Assembly (NCBI GenBank): GCA_036526255.1
Contig: DATCYW010000043.1
Coordinates: forward strand, 60,213 to 124,212
Origin: Malonomonas sp036526255
GTDB taxonomy: Bacteria; Desulfobacterota; Desulfuromonadia; Desulfuromonadales; Geopsychrobacteraceae
Direction: 5' to 3'
Length of the DNA stretch: 64,000 bases
Shown: positions 33,838 to 41,316 of the stretch, one piece after another
How positions within the stretch are numbered: position 1 is the stretch's first letter
Layout of the letters: every line of letters starts with the position of its first letter
Notes under the pieces: generated by a model
Seen by the model: the letters and a program-made list of their open reading frames with translations, nothing else
Database searches by the model: none
What the model was told of the DNA's origin: nothing
Translations under genes and position numbers: made by a program

Positions 33838-34605
33838 CTACAGAGACAATAAGCCGCAGCTCTTGCCACCATCGACATGCAACACTTGACCAGTGATAAA
33901 GACCGCGTCTTCCGAGGCCAGAAATGCCACGGCGGCGGCGATATCCTCAACCTTGCCCATCTTGCCGGTCGGCTGCATGCGGATCAGCCGTTCACGGGCC
34001 TCGGTCGGCAGGTTCTGCGTCATCGGCGAATCAATGGCACCCGGCGCCACGGCATTCACATTGATCTGAAAACGAGCAAACTCAAGTGCCAGCGAACGGG
34101 TCAGACTGACCAATCCCCCCTTGCTGGCGGTGTAGTTGGCCTGGCCGATGCTGCCGAGCCAGGCACGCGAAACGATATTGACGATTTTGCCGGAGCGCTG
34201 ACCTTTAAGAGTTGGAAAGGCCGCCTGACAGCAAAGAAAAGCCCCTTTCAGGTTTACATCCAGGACCTGATCCCAGTCCTGCTCGGAAATATTACTGATC
34301 AGATTGTCACGGATGATACCGGCGTTGTTGACCAACACATCGATGGCGCCAAAACGTGCGACAACCTGGGCAAACAGTTGTCCGACCTGCTCTTTATCGG
34401 CGACGTTGGCCGTCAACGGCAGGACCTCACAGCCAGTGCTGCTGAGGCTTTCGGCCAGATCCCGTAAATAGTCAGCATTGACATCAACCAGCGCCAGACT
34501 TGCCCCCTGCTCGGCAAAGCGGCGGGCGATGGCGGCACCGATCCCCTGCCCGGCACCGGTGATCACGACCACCCGTTTGCGGGCCCCCTGATCGACTGCA
34601 CTCAT
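33838..34605 (-). CDS. SDR-family 3-hydroxyacyl-CoA dehydrogenase or FabG-like reductase
   Basis: 255 residues, classical short-chain dehydrogenase. Cofactor loop TGAGQGIGAAIARRF, NNAG in VLVNNAGIIRDNL, active site IVSRAWLGSIGQANYTASKGG (Y-x3-K, with serine in the preceding strand), and C-terminal FITGQVLHVDGG. It is close in type to FabG and to BadH, the 2-hydroxycyclohexanecarboxyl-CoA dehydrogenase. Its place between two thiolases in a benzoyl-CoA operon points to a hydroxyacyl-CoA substrate, for example 3-hydroxypimelyl-CoA. Its start overlaps the upstream thiolase stop by one base. Confidence 0.85.
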   Translation of the reverse strand: MSAVDQGARKRVVVITGAGQGIGAAIARRFAEQGASLALVDVNADYLRDLAESLSSTGCEVLPLTANVADKEQVGQLFAQVVARFGAIDVLVNNAGIIRDNLISNISEQDWDQVLDVNLKGAFLCCQAAFPTLKGQRSGKIVNIVSRAWLGSIGQANYTASKGGLVSLTRSLALEFARFQINVNAVAPGAIDSPMTQNLPTEARERLIRMQPTGKMGKVEDIAAAVAFLASEDAVFITGQVLHVDGGKSCGLLSL

Positions 34606-35870
34606 CAGCAGGCCTCCAGAACCATGGCGATCCCCTGTCCGCCACCAATACAGGCGGAAGCGATCCCCAGCTGTTTTTTGTCGCGTTGCAGAGTTTTCAG
34701 ACAGGTCAGTGCCAGACGGACACCGGTGGCGCCCAGCGGATGACCGATGGCGATGGCGCCACCATTGATGTTGAGCTTATCCTGATCCAACTCCAACGCT
34801 CTGGCGACGGCCAGACATTGGGCAGAGAAGGCCTCGTTGATTTCAAAGCGGTCGATATCCTTCAGCGTCAGCCCCATCTGGGTCAACAGCAGACGGATTG
34901 CCGGCACCGGGCCGATCCCCATGATGTCAGGCTGCACACCGCAGGAAGCAAAACCACGGATTTTTCCCAGTGGCTTCAAGCCGTGCGCACGGACATAATC
35001 ACCGGAGGCGATCAGCAGCGCGGCGGCCCCATCAACGATGCCGGAGGCACTGCCTGCGGTGGTCGGCCCCTCTTTACTGAAGACGAAAGGCAGCTTGGCC
35101 AACTGCTCCATACTTGCCTGCCGTGGATGCTCATCCGCGCTAATGCCATCACGCCCGTTGCAGCGGAACTTACGTGGTTTGTAAGGCCCCATCTCCAGTA
35201 CGCCCGAAGCGGTAACCGGAGCGATTTCCTGCTGAAAGAAGCCGGCAGCCTGAGCCGCTGCATAGCGTTCCTGACTGCGCATGGCAAAGGCATCAACCTC
35301 TTCGCGGGTCAGCGCATATTCTTTGGCAAGGTTGTCGGCAGTGCAGCCCATCGGTACTGCGGCGGTATCGTTCAGGGCCTCCCAGAGCAGATCGACAAAT
35401 TCCGGGCGACCCAGCTGAAAACCCTGCCGCGCAGAATATGAAGCCAGCGGGAAGCGACTCATAGTGTCCGTGCCGCAACCGAGCACCAGATTGGCCTTGC
35501 CGAGCGCGATCTGCTCTGCGGCCTGCCCGAGCAGCTCAACTCCGGAACCGCAAATGCGCTGCGTCAACAGTGCAGTGCTCGCCAGCGGCGCTCCGGCGTA
35601 CAGGGCAATGTGTCGCGGCAGAAAGAAACTGTCGGCGCTGGCCTGACCGATATTGGCGACAATGGTCTGATCGATATCACCGGCCGACACGCCCGCAGCC
35701 TCAATCGCGGCACGACTGGCAAGAATCCCCAGATCGGTCGGAGAAACCGTCGAGAGACTGCCGGTGTATTTGCCGAACGGCGTCCGCTTGCCCTCGAGCA
35801 GATAGACATCCTCAAAAAGAGCGCCGCTACCGGCCTGCTGATCCAGAAAACCCTTTACGCTTGCCTTCAT
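34605..35870 (-). CDS. Acetyl-CoA acetyltransferase (thiolase), second copy
   Basis: 421 residues with an N-terminal extension of about 20 residues before the family start (VYLLEGKRTPFGKYTGSLS). The active cysteine is in LTQRICGSGVELLG, the histidine in GGAIAIGHPLGATGVRL, and the second cysteine in IASACIGGGQGIAMVLEA. It is a full-length thiolase distinct from the one at 32675, so the operon carries two, consistent with two rounds of chain shortening (3-oxopimelyl-CoA and acetoacetyl-CoA). It is translationally coupled to the SDR gene. Confidence 0.9.
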   Translation of the reverse strand: MKASVKGFLDQQAGSGALFEDVYLLEGKRTPFGKYTGSLSTVSPTDLGILASRAAIEAAGVSAGDIDQTIVANIGQASADSFFLPRHIALYAGAPLASTALLTQRICGSGVELLGQAAEQIALGKANLVLGCGTDTMSRFPLASYSARQGFQLGRPEFVDLLWEALNDTAAVPMGCTADNLAKEYALTREEVDAFAMRSQERYAAAQAAGFFQQEIAPVTASGVLEMGPYKPRKFRCNGRDGISADEHPRQASMEQLAKLPFVFSKEGPTTAGSASGIVDGAAALLIASGDYVRAHGLKPLGKIRGFASCGVQPDIMGIGPVPAIRLLLTQMGLTLKDIDRFEINEAFSAQCLAVARALELDQDKLNINGGAIAIGHPLGATGVRLALTCLKTLQRDKKQLGIASACIGGGQGIAMVLEAC

Positions 35871-35882
35871 GATGTAGCTCCT

Positions 35883-37898
35883 TTATTTACCGACAAAGTT
35901 CGGCTTCTGGCCGCTGATAATACTGGAAAGACCGGACTGGGCATCCTCTGTGGCGAAGATGCTCTTCAACCCGTCGAGTTCCAGTTGCAGGCCTGCTTGA
36001 AGATCCAGAGCAAAGCCCTGATCGATCAGTGTCATGGCGGCTTTCAGGGCAACCGGGGCTTTACGGCTCAACGTCTTCGCCAGCTTCTCTGCGCCCTCGC
36101 GAGCCAGTAGAGGATGTTTGAGGTCACCGTCGAAAGCGGCAAATTCGAGTTCTTCTGCAGATTCCACGGTGCGGCCGGCCTGAGCTTTATCCAGCTTGAC
36201 TGCAGCCAGTTCGCGCCAGTCAAAAACCGGCTCGATGACCGCATCGACCAGACCGAAAGCATAGGCGATCTTCGCATTGATAAACTGACCGCTGGCGATC
36301 AACTGCTTGGCGCGGGCAACACCGATCAATCGGCTGGCCCGCTGGGTACCGCCAAGACCGGGGTAAATGCCAATGCCGGTTTCCGGAAAGGCCAGTACCG
36401 ATTTGCGGGTACCGATCCGATAATCGCAGGCCAACGCCAGTTCCAGACCGCCCCCCAACGCCAGTCCGTCAAGATAGGCGATAGTGACCTTGTTAGACGC
36501 GCTGATTTTATTCAGGACCTGCTGACCGAACTCGGTGAAAGACTGAATCCGCTGCAGATCGTCAGCGGCCATCGAATCGAGGAAAAACTTGATATCAGCA
36601 CCGGCGATAAAAGCTTTACCTTTACCGTGGATAACAATTCTATTGATGTCGGTTCGCGCTTCCAGCTCTTCAACACAAGCGTTGAGCTGACTCATCACCT
36701 GCTCGCCAAGCGGGTTCATCCGGTCGGGCAGGTCGAAAATAATAAAGCCGGTCTTGTCGACAACCTCTGTCGTCACCCAGTTAAGTTGCAGATTTTTTGC
36801 TTTGGCAACATCCGCCAGACAGGTCGGCAGCGGCAGGTTCCAGGCAGAGAAGACGCTCTCGACCATTTCCTTGACCTGACCGACACCCAGCTTCTGCAGC
36901 AGCTCAAAAGGACCGATTGGCCAGCGCAGGCCAGCCCGCGCCCCCAGATCGGTAGAGGTCGCATCAACCACCCCCTCATCGACCATCTGTGCTGCAACCC
37001 CAAGACTGGCACCGACCAGTCGACGGGTCACGACTGCCGCTTGATCAGAGCCGTTATTGAGCACCCGGGTGTCTTCGACGTTCCAGTTCTGCTTTGACTC
37101 AACCTGCTGACAGAGAATCTTTGCCGGAGCGTAAAATGCGTGCAGTTCGCTGGCCAGACCATCGGCGGCATGCATGGCAATCGGTACGCCGGTCGCATTC
37201 ATCAGCGCAAATGGACCCATGCCGACGCCGAAAACCTCGCAGGCGACTTTATCGATAAATGCGATGCTGCCGAAGCCCTCTTCATAAAGCCGCGCCGCCT
37301 CGTTCAGCCAGGGGACGAAGAAACGGTTGACGGCAAAACCGGGAGCGTCTTTAACCAGAATCGGGGTCTTGTCATAATAGGTATAAAAGTTTTCCAGCGC
37401 GGCAACGATCTGTGGATCAGACTTAGCACCTGGGATCAGTTCAACCAGCTTGTTCTTGGCTGCGTGATAAAAATAGTGGACACCGACCACCCGCTCCGGC
37501 GTCTGCAGCTCGGCAGCGATTTCACTGATCAAAAAAGATGAAGTGTTGCTGGCGAGGATACAGTCGGCGCTGACCAGTTTCTCCAGCTCAGCGAATAACC
37601 CCTTCTTCACTGCGAGGTTTTCAAAAATCGCCTCGACCACCAGATCGGCCCGGGCCAGGTCGGCCTTATCGGTGGTGCAGTGCAACCGCCCAAGAATCTG
37701 ATCAAAAGCCTGCTGATCGATCAAGCCACGCTTCTGCGCTTCTCCCAGAGACTCACGCATATAGCCGACCCCCCGGTCGAGAAATTCCTGTTGCTGATCA
37801 ACCAGAATAACCGGCAGACCTTTCATGACAAAGTGTTGAGCAATTGCGGAGCCCATGGTTCCGGCGCCGACGACGCCAACTGTAGTAATAGGTTTCAT
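35883..37898 (-). CDS. Bifunctional 3-hydroxyacyl-CoA dehydrogenase/enoyl-CoA hydratase
   Basis: About 671 residues from the ATG at 37898, chosen because it starts the NAD-binding fold (TTVGVVGAGTMGSAIAQHF) and has GAGGG nearby; the frame extends 39 codons upstream through an operator site. The N-terminal half is 3-hydroxyacyl-CoA dehydrogenase (ASNTSSFLISEIA; GVHYFYHAAKNKLVELIPG; DAPGFAVNRFF) with its C-terminal domain repeated. From about 440 comes a crotonase domain (GKAFIAGADIKFFLDSM; LDGLALGGGLELALACDY; ETGIGIYPGLGGTQRASRL). The order dehydrogenase-then-hydratase is the reverse of FadB. It is the first gene of the benzoyl-CoA lower operon and supplies the beta-oxidation steps. Confidence 0.9.
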   Translation of the reverse strand: MKPITTVGVVGAGTMGSAIAQHFVMKGLPVILVDQQQEFLDRGVGYMRESLGEAQKRGLIDQQAFDQILGRLHCTTDKADLARADLVVEAIFENLAVKKGLFAELEKLVSADCILASNTSSFLISEIAAELQTPERVVGVHYFYHAAKNKLVELIPGAKSDPQIVAALENFYTYYDKTPILVKDAPGFAVNRFFVPWLNEAARLYEEGFGSIAFIDKVACEVFGVGMGPFALMNATGVPIAMHAADGLASELHAFYAPAKILCQQVESKQNWNVEDTRVLNNGSDQAAVVTRRLVGASLGVAAQMVDEGVVDATSTDLGARAGLRWPIGPFELLQKLGVGQVKEMVESVFSAWNLPLPTCLADVAKAKNLQLNWVTTEVVDKTGFIIFDLPDRMNPLGEQVMSQLNACVEELEARTDINRIVIHGKGKAFIAGADIKFFLDSMAADDLQRIQSFTEFGQQVLNKISASNKVTIAYLDGLALGGGLELALACDYRIGTRKSVLAFPETGIGIYPGLGGTQRASRLIGVARAKQLIASGQFINAKIAYAFGLVDAVIEPVFDWRELAAVKLDKAQAGRTVESAEELEFAAFDGDLKHPLLAREGAEKLAKTLSRKAPVALKAAMTLIDQGFALDLQAGLQLELDGLKSIFATEDAQSGLSSIISGQKPNFVGK

Positions 37899-37962
37899 CT
37901 GCCTACCCTCTTTGTAATGTAAATAGCGTACCAATATTGTGATAAATCTTCCGACCCACAAA

Positions 37963-37977
37963 TTTCGCACTGCAAAA
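37963..37977. promoter_or_regulatory. Putative IclR operator, site 1
   Basis: TTTCGCACTGCAAAA, an imperfect palindrome with core GCA-N-TGC. It is the reverse complement of site 2 with one mismatch. It lies about 65 bp upstream of the benzoyl-CoA operon start codon. Confidence 0.6.
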
Positions 37978-38161
37978 CTAAATTTCGTTTCAATAAAGAT
38001 TAAACGACAACACACTGTTTGTAAATATTTTTCTCAATAAAAAACTGAAACAATCCAGTATCCAGACTTAAGTTACCAAAACAACAGGTTTATAGCTAAT
38101 CCTACTTCCAACAATCTCAGTCGAAAGTCACACTTAAAGGCAACCTTGCCACAATCTTATA

Positions 38162-38176
38162 TTTTGCATTGCGAAA
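38162..38176. promoter_or_regulatory. Putative IclR operator, site 2
   Basis: TTTTGCATTGCGAAA, the inverted partner of site 1. The centres are 199 bp apart, close to nineteen helical turns, so a regulator bound to both could loop the DNA. It lies about 30 bp before the IclR -35 element. Confidence 0.6.
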
Positions 38177-38314
38177 CAGTATTTCAAATAACGCTGTTAT
38201 ATTTCTTGACAGAGCCTACCCTTTTAGATAGATATCAAAGGCACAGAGAGAACTTTAACAGGGTCTATGTCCCAAGCAATTCTCTCGCAACGCTTAATGC
38301 CCGGAGAAAAGTCC

Positions 38315-39160
38315 ATGGATGAAGCTGTAAAAAACAAGGTTGGCAAATCAGAGCTGATCGCGATGGACGGCATCGAGCCCCTGGACGAAAGCGGCAAAGA
38401 TCGTCAGTTTGTCACCGCTTTGGCGCGCGGACTTGAAGTACTGCGTTGCTTCAGACCAAGAGACCGACACCTGGGAAATCAGGACATCGCTTCGCGCACC
38501 GGACTGCCAAAACCAACTGTTTCACGCCTCACCTACACCCTGACCCGCATGGGTTATCTGTATCACGACGAAAAGCTCGGCAAATACCAGCTCGGCACCG
38601 GCGTTCTCTCTTTGGGTTTTTCGCTGCTGACCAATATGGATGTCCTGAAGATCGCCCGGCCGTTGATGCAGGATCTGGCCAACTATTCGCACACTGTCGT
38701 CTCGGTCGGCACCCGCGACCGCCACGGCATGATCTATCTGGATGGCCGGCACAGCACCGACGCCACTGTCTCGTTGCGCCGCGAGCCCGGCACTCGCGTA
38801 CCGATCGCCACTACGGCCATGGGACGAGCCCTGCTCTGTGGGCTGCCGCAGAACGAACGTGAAAAACTGATGGATGACATCCGCCAGCGCGATCCTGCGA
38901 ACTGGGCGAAGAATAAAGCCGGCATCGAGCAGGCGCTGCGCGATTACCATGACCGCGGTTTCTGTCTGTCGATTGGTGAGTGGCGCGGTGACGTTAACGC
39001 CGTTGGTGTACCGATGCTGCCAATTGCCGGTTCCCGGCTACTGACCTTCAACTGCGCCGCACCCTCGTTTGTGCTACGCCAGCACATGCTTGAAGATGAC
39101 ATCGGTCCGCGCTTGGTCAATCTGGTCAGAACCATAGAAGCAGAAGCCGCGACTTACTAA
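38315..39160 (+). CDS. IclR-family transcriptional regulator
   Basis: 281 residues from the ATG at 38315 (GGAG eight bases upstream); an ATG at 38267 would add 16 residues. The N-terminal winged helix is ALARGLEVLRCFRPRDRHLGNQDIASRTGLPKPTVSRL, given here as two segments: ALARGLEVLRCF and GLPKPTVSRLTYTL. The C-terminal effector domain (VSVGTRDRHGMIYLDGRHS; PIATTAMGRALLCGLP; FCLSIGEWRGDVNAVGVP) is typical of IclR regulators that sense aromatic or carboxylic acids. It is divergent from the benzoyl-CoA operon and lies 50 bp before the activator gene, so it probably controls both. The paired palindromes are its likely targets. Confidence 0.9.
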   Translation: MDEAVKNKVGKSELIAMDGIEPLDESGKDRQFVTALARGLEVLRCFRPRDRHLGNQDIASRTGLPKPTVSRLTYTLTRMGYLYHDEKLGKYQLGTGVLSLGFSLLTNMDVLKIARPLMQDLANYSHTVVSVGTRDRHGMIYLDGRHSTDATVSLRREPGTRVPIATTAMGRALLCGLPQNEREKLMDDIRQRDPANWAKNKAGIEQALRDYHDRGFCLSIGEWRGDVNAVGVPMLPIAGSRLLTFNCAAPSFVLRQHMLEDDIGPRLVNLVRTIEAEAATY

Positions 39161-39210
39161 CAGCCAGCGAAGTACTGACAGGGGCGCGCATTCAGCCCCC
39201 GGAGACAGGT

Positions 39211-40014
39211 ATGACAAAACAGGTCTATGTCGGACTCGACATGGGAGCATCACGCACCAAGGTGGCGGTCATCGACCGGCACGGTGTCTTGCTCGGCCAC
39301 GCGGTCAAAAAATCGGGGATCGATTTTGCCGCGACCGCTGCCTATTGCCTGGATGTCGCGCTGGAGTTCGCAGGCGCCAATCGCAATGACATTGTCGGTG
39401 CCGTAGCCACCGGCTACGGCCGCAACAACGTCGGCTTTGTCACTGATAAAAGTAAAACCGAAATCGGCTGCCACGCCAAAGGCTGTCATCACAGTTTTTC
39501 CGGGGCGCTGACCATCATCGACATCGGCGGCCAGGACAACAAAATCATCAAACTTAACGCTGATGGCCGCCGCGACAGCTTTAAAATGAATCGTAAATGT
39601 GCTGCCGGCACCGGGGCCTTTCTTGAGGAGATGTCCAGTCGACTCGACATCCCCTTGGAAGAAATGAACAACCTGGCTCGTCAGGCCACCGAAATGATCA
39701 AGCTCGGCAGCTACTGCACAGTCTTTTCGGCGACCGAAGTGCTCGAGAACATCCGCCACGGCAAACCGGTCGCCGACATCATCAAGGGGATCTTCTACTC
39801 AATGATCCAGCGAGTGCTGGAGATGGATTCGCTGACCGAAAAAGTGGTCCTAAGCGGCGGAGTGGTTGCCCACAACCCCTACCTGGTTGAAATGACCGAA
39901 GAACTGATCGGCCGACCGGTGCTGCTGCCGGAGTACCCGCAACTGACCGGCGCACTGGGCGCAGCACTCTATGCCCTGGAAGCAGCGAAACTGACAGCCA
40001 ACGCCGTAAATTAA
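39211..40014 (+). CDS. BadF/BcrD/HgdC-type ATPase activator
   Basis: 267 residues of the ASKHA-fold activator family. ATP loops are VGLDMGASRTKVAVID and TIIDIGGQDNKIIKL. KCAAGTGAFLEEM holds the cysteine that ligates the bridging [4Fe-4S] cluster of the homodimer, with a second cysteine in GSYCTVFSATEV and the family ending VVLSGGVVAHNPYLVEM. It passes one low-potential electron per ATP turnover to a partner of the 2-hydroxyacyl-CoA dehydratase or benzoyl-CoA reductase family. Length matches HgdC (about 260). The partner is the next gene, 51 bp downstream. Confidence 0.92.
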   Translation: MTKQVYVGLDMGASRTKVAVIDRHGVLLGHAVKKSGIDFAATAAYCLDVALEFAGANRNDIVGAVATGYGRNNVGFVTDKSKTEIGCHAKGCHHSFSGALTIIDIGGQDNKIIKLNADGRRDSFKMNRKCAAGTGAFLEEMSSRLDIPLEEMNNLARQATEMIKLGSYCTVFSATEVLENIRHGKPVADIIKGIFYSMIQRVLEMDSLTEKVVLSGGVVAHNPYLVEMTEELIGRPVLLPEYPQLTGALGAALYALEAAKLTANAVN

Positions 40015-40065
40015 AGCAACCATCTAACCTGAGATCGACTGAACAAAGACGTTTGGGGAGAGATC

Positions 40066-41316
40066 ATGGCACAAGAGAAACAACCACAGCGAAAGAAGAT
40101 CGAAGCAACCGGCCAGATGATGAAGATCATGTCCGACTATTTCTACGATTTGAACGATGCTGCAAAATCACCCGAACGCAAGGTCGTCTGGTGTACCAGC
40201 GTCGGCCCAGCGGAACTGCTTAGAGCGATGGGCTTCGCGGTCCACTTTCCGGAGAACCACGCCGCTATGCTCGGAGCCACGCGGATGGCGACCGAACTGA
40301 TCCCTGAAGCCACCACCATCGGCTACTCACCCGATATCTGCTCGTATCTGACCGCCGACATCGGCGCTTACCTCAAAGGGGTTTCACCGCTGGCCAAAGC
40401 CTATCCGGGCATTGAAGCCCCGCCACGCCCGGACGTGCTGGTCTATAACACCAACCAGTGCCGCGACGTGCAGGACTGGTTCTCCTGGTACGCCAAAGAG
40501 CTGCAAGTTCCCTGCATCGGCATCACCTCCCCGAAAAACTTCACCGATGTCAGTGATATCCTGATCGATGACGTCACCCGGCAGATCGAAACACTGATTC
40601 CAACGCTCGAAGAAATCTCAGGACAGCAACTCGACATGCAGAAACTGCGCGAAACTGTCGCGCTGTCCCGCGAATGTACCGAGCTCTGGCGACAGGTACT
40701 CGAGACCGCAGCTGCAGCCCCTGCCCCTTTGAGCTTTTTCGACGGCACCATCCATATGGGTCCGGCGGTGGTATTGCGTGGCACTCAGCAGGCGGTCAAT
40801 TACTACCGGCAGCTATTGACCGAGCTCAATCAACGGATCAGCGCTGGAGTCGGTGCGGTCGACAATGAAAAGCATCGCATTTACTGGGAAGGAATGCCGG
40901 TCTGGGGCCGACTTCGCCAGCATTCCGAGCTGTTCGCCGAGCTGCAGGCCAGCGTGCTGGTTTCCACCTACTGCAGCAGCTGGATTTTCCCCGATTTCAA
41001 CGCCGATGAACCGATCCGCAGCATGGCCAAAGCCTACCTGAGCCTGTTTATCGTCCGCTCCGACGCCTACAAAGAGCAGTACATCAAAGCGATGCTTAAG
41101 AAGTTCAACATCGACGGCATCATCTACCACGACGCCAAAACCTGCCCCTGCAATTCCAACAGCCGCTACGGCATGCCGCAACGACTGGAGCAGGAGACCG
41201 GCATTCCGAGCCTGGTGATTTCCGGCGACCTCAATGATCTGCGCTGCGTGTCCGACGAACAGACCCGCACCAACGTTGAAGCCTTTATCGAGCAACTGGA
41301 GGAGAGAAGATGTTAG
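40066..41316 (+). CDS. 2-Hydroxyacyl-CoA dehydratase-family protein (single subunit)
   Basis: 416 residues of the HgdB/FldB/BcrB superfamily. Cysteines lie at KVVWCTSVGPAELL, YSPDICSYL, NTNQCRDVQDWFSWY, VSTYCSSWIFP, AKTCPCNSNSRYGMPQ and LNDLRCVSDEQTRTNVEAF, the last block being the classic C-terminal motif. Such enzymes reduce or dehydrate CoA thioesters by ketyl radical chemistry after activation. Known dehydratases are heterodimers, but only one subunit gene is found here. It could be homodimeric, use a partner encoded elsewhere, or be a double-cubane cluster protein. The adjoining CoA ligase and transferase favour a CoA substrate. Confidence 0.88.
   Translation: MAQEKQPQRKKIEATGQMMKIMSDYFYDLNDAAKSPERKVVWCTSVGPAELLRAMGFAVHFPENHAAMLGATRMATELIPEATTIGYSPDICSYLTADIGAYLKGVSPLAKAYPGIEAPPRPDVLVYNTNQCRDVQDWFSWYAKELQVPCIGITSPKNFTDVSDILIDDVTRQIETLIPTLEEISGQQLDMQKLRETVALSRECTELWRQVLETAAAAPAPLSFFDGTIHMGPAVVLRGTQQAVNYYRQLLTELNQRISAGVGAVDNEKHRIYWEGMPVWGRLRQHSELFAELQASVLVSTYCSSWIFPDFNADEPIRSMAKAYLSLFIVRSDAYKEQYIKAMLKKFNIDGIIYHDAKTCPCNSNSRYGMPQRLEQETGIPSLVISGDLNDLRCVSDEQTRTNVEAFIEQLEERRC

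Larger units (their letters stand above)
37899..38314. promoter_or_regulatory. Divergent control region between the benzoyl-CoA operon and the IclR gene
   Basis: About 415 bp, AT-rich, with no gene. It holds two 15-bp palindromic sites (37963-37977 and 38162-38176) described separately. Rightward, a perfect TTGACA (38206-38211) is followed 17 nt later by TAGATA, a likely IclR promoter. Leftward, TTGTGG and CAATAT 16 nt apart lie just downstream of the first palindrome and could start the benzoyl-CoA operon. An ATG at 38267 is an alternative, poorly supported IclR start. Confidence 0.5.
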
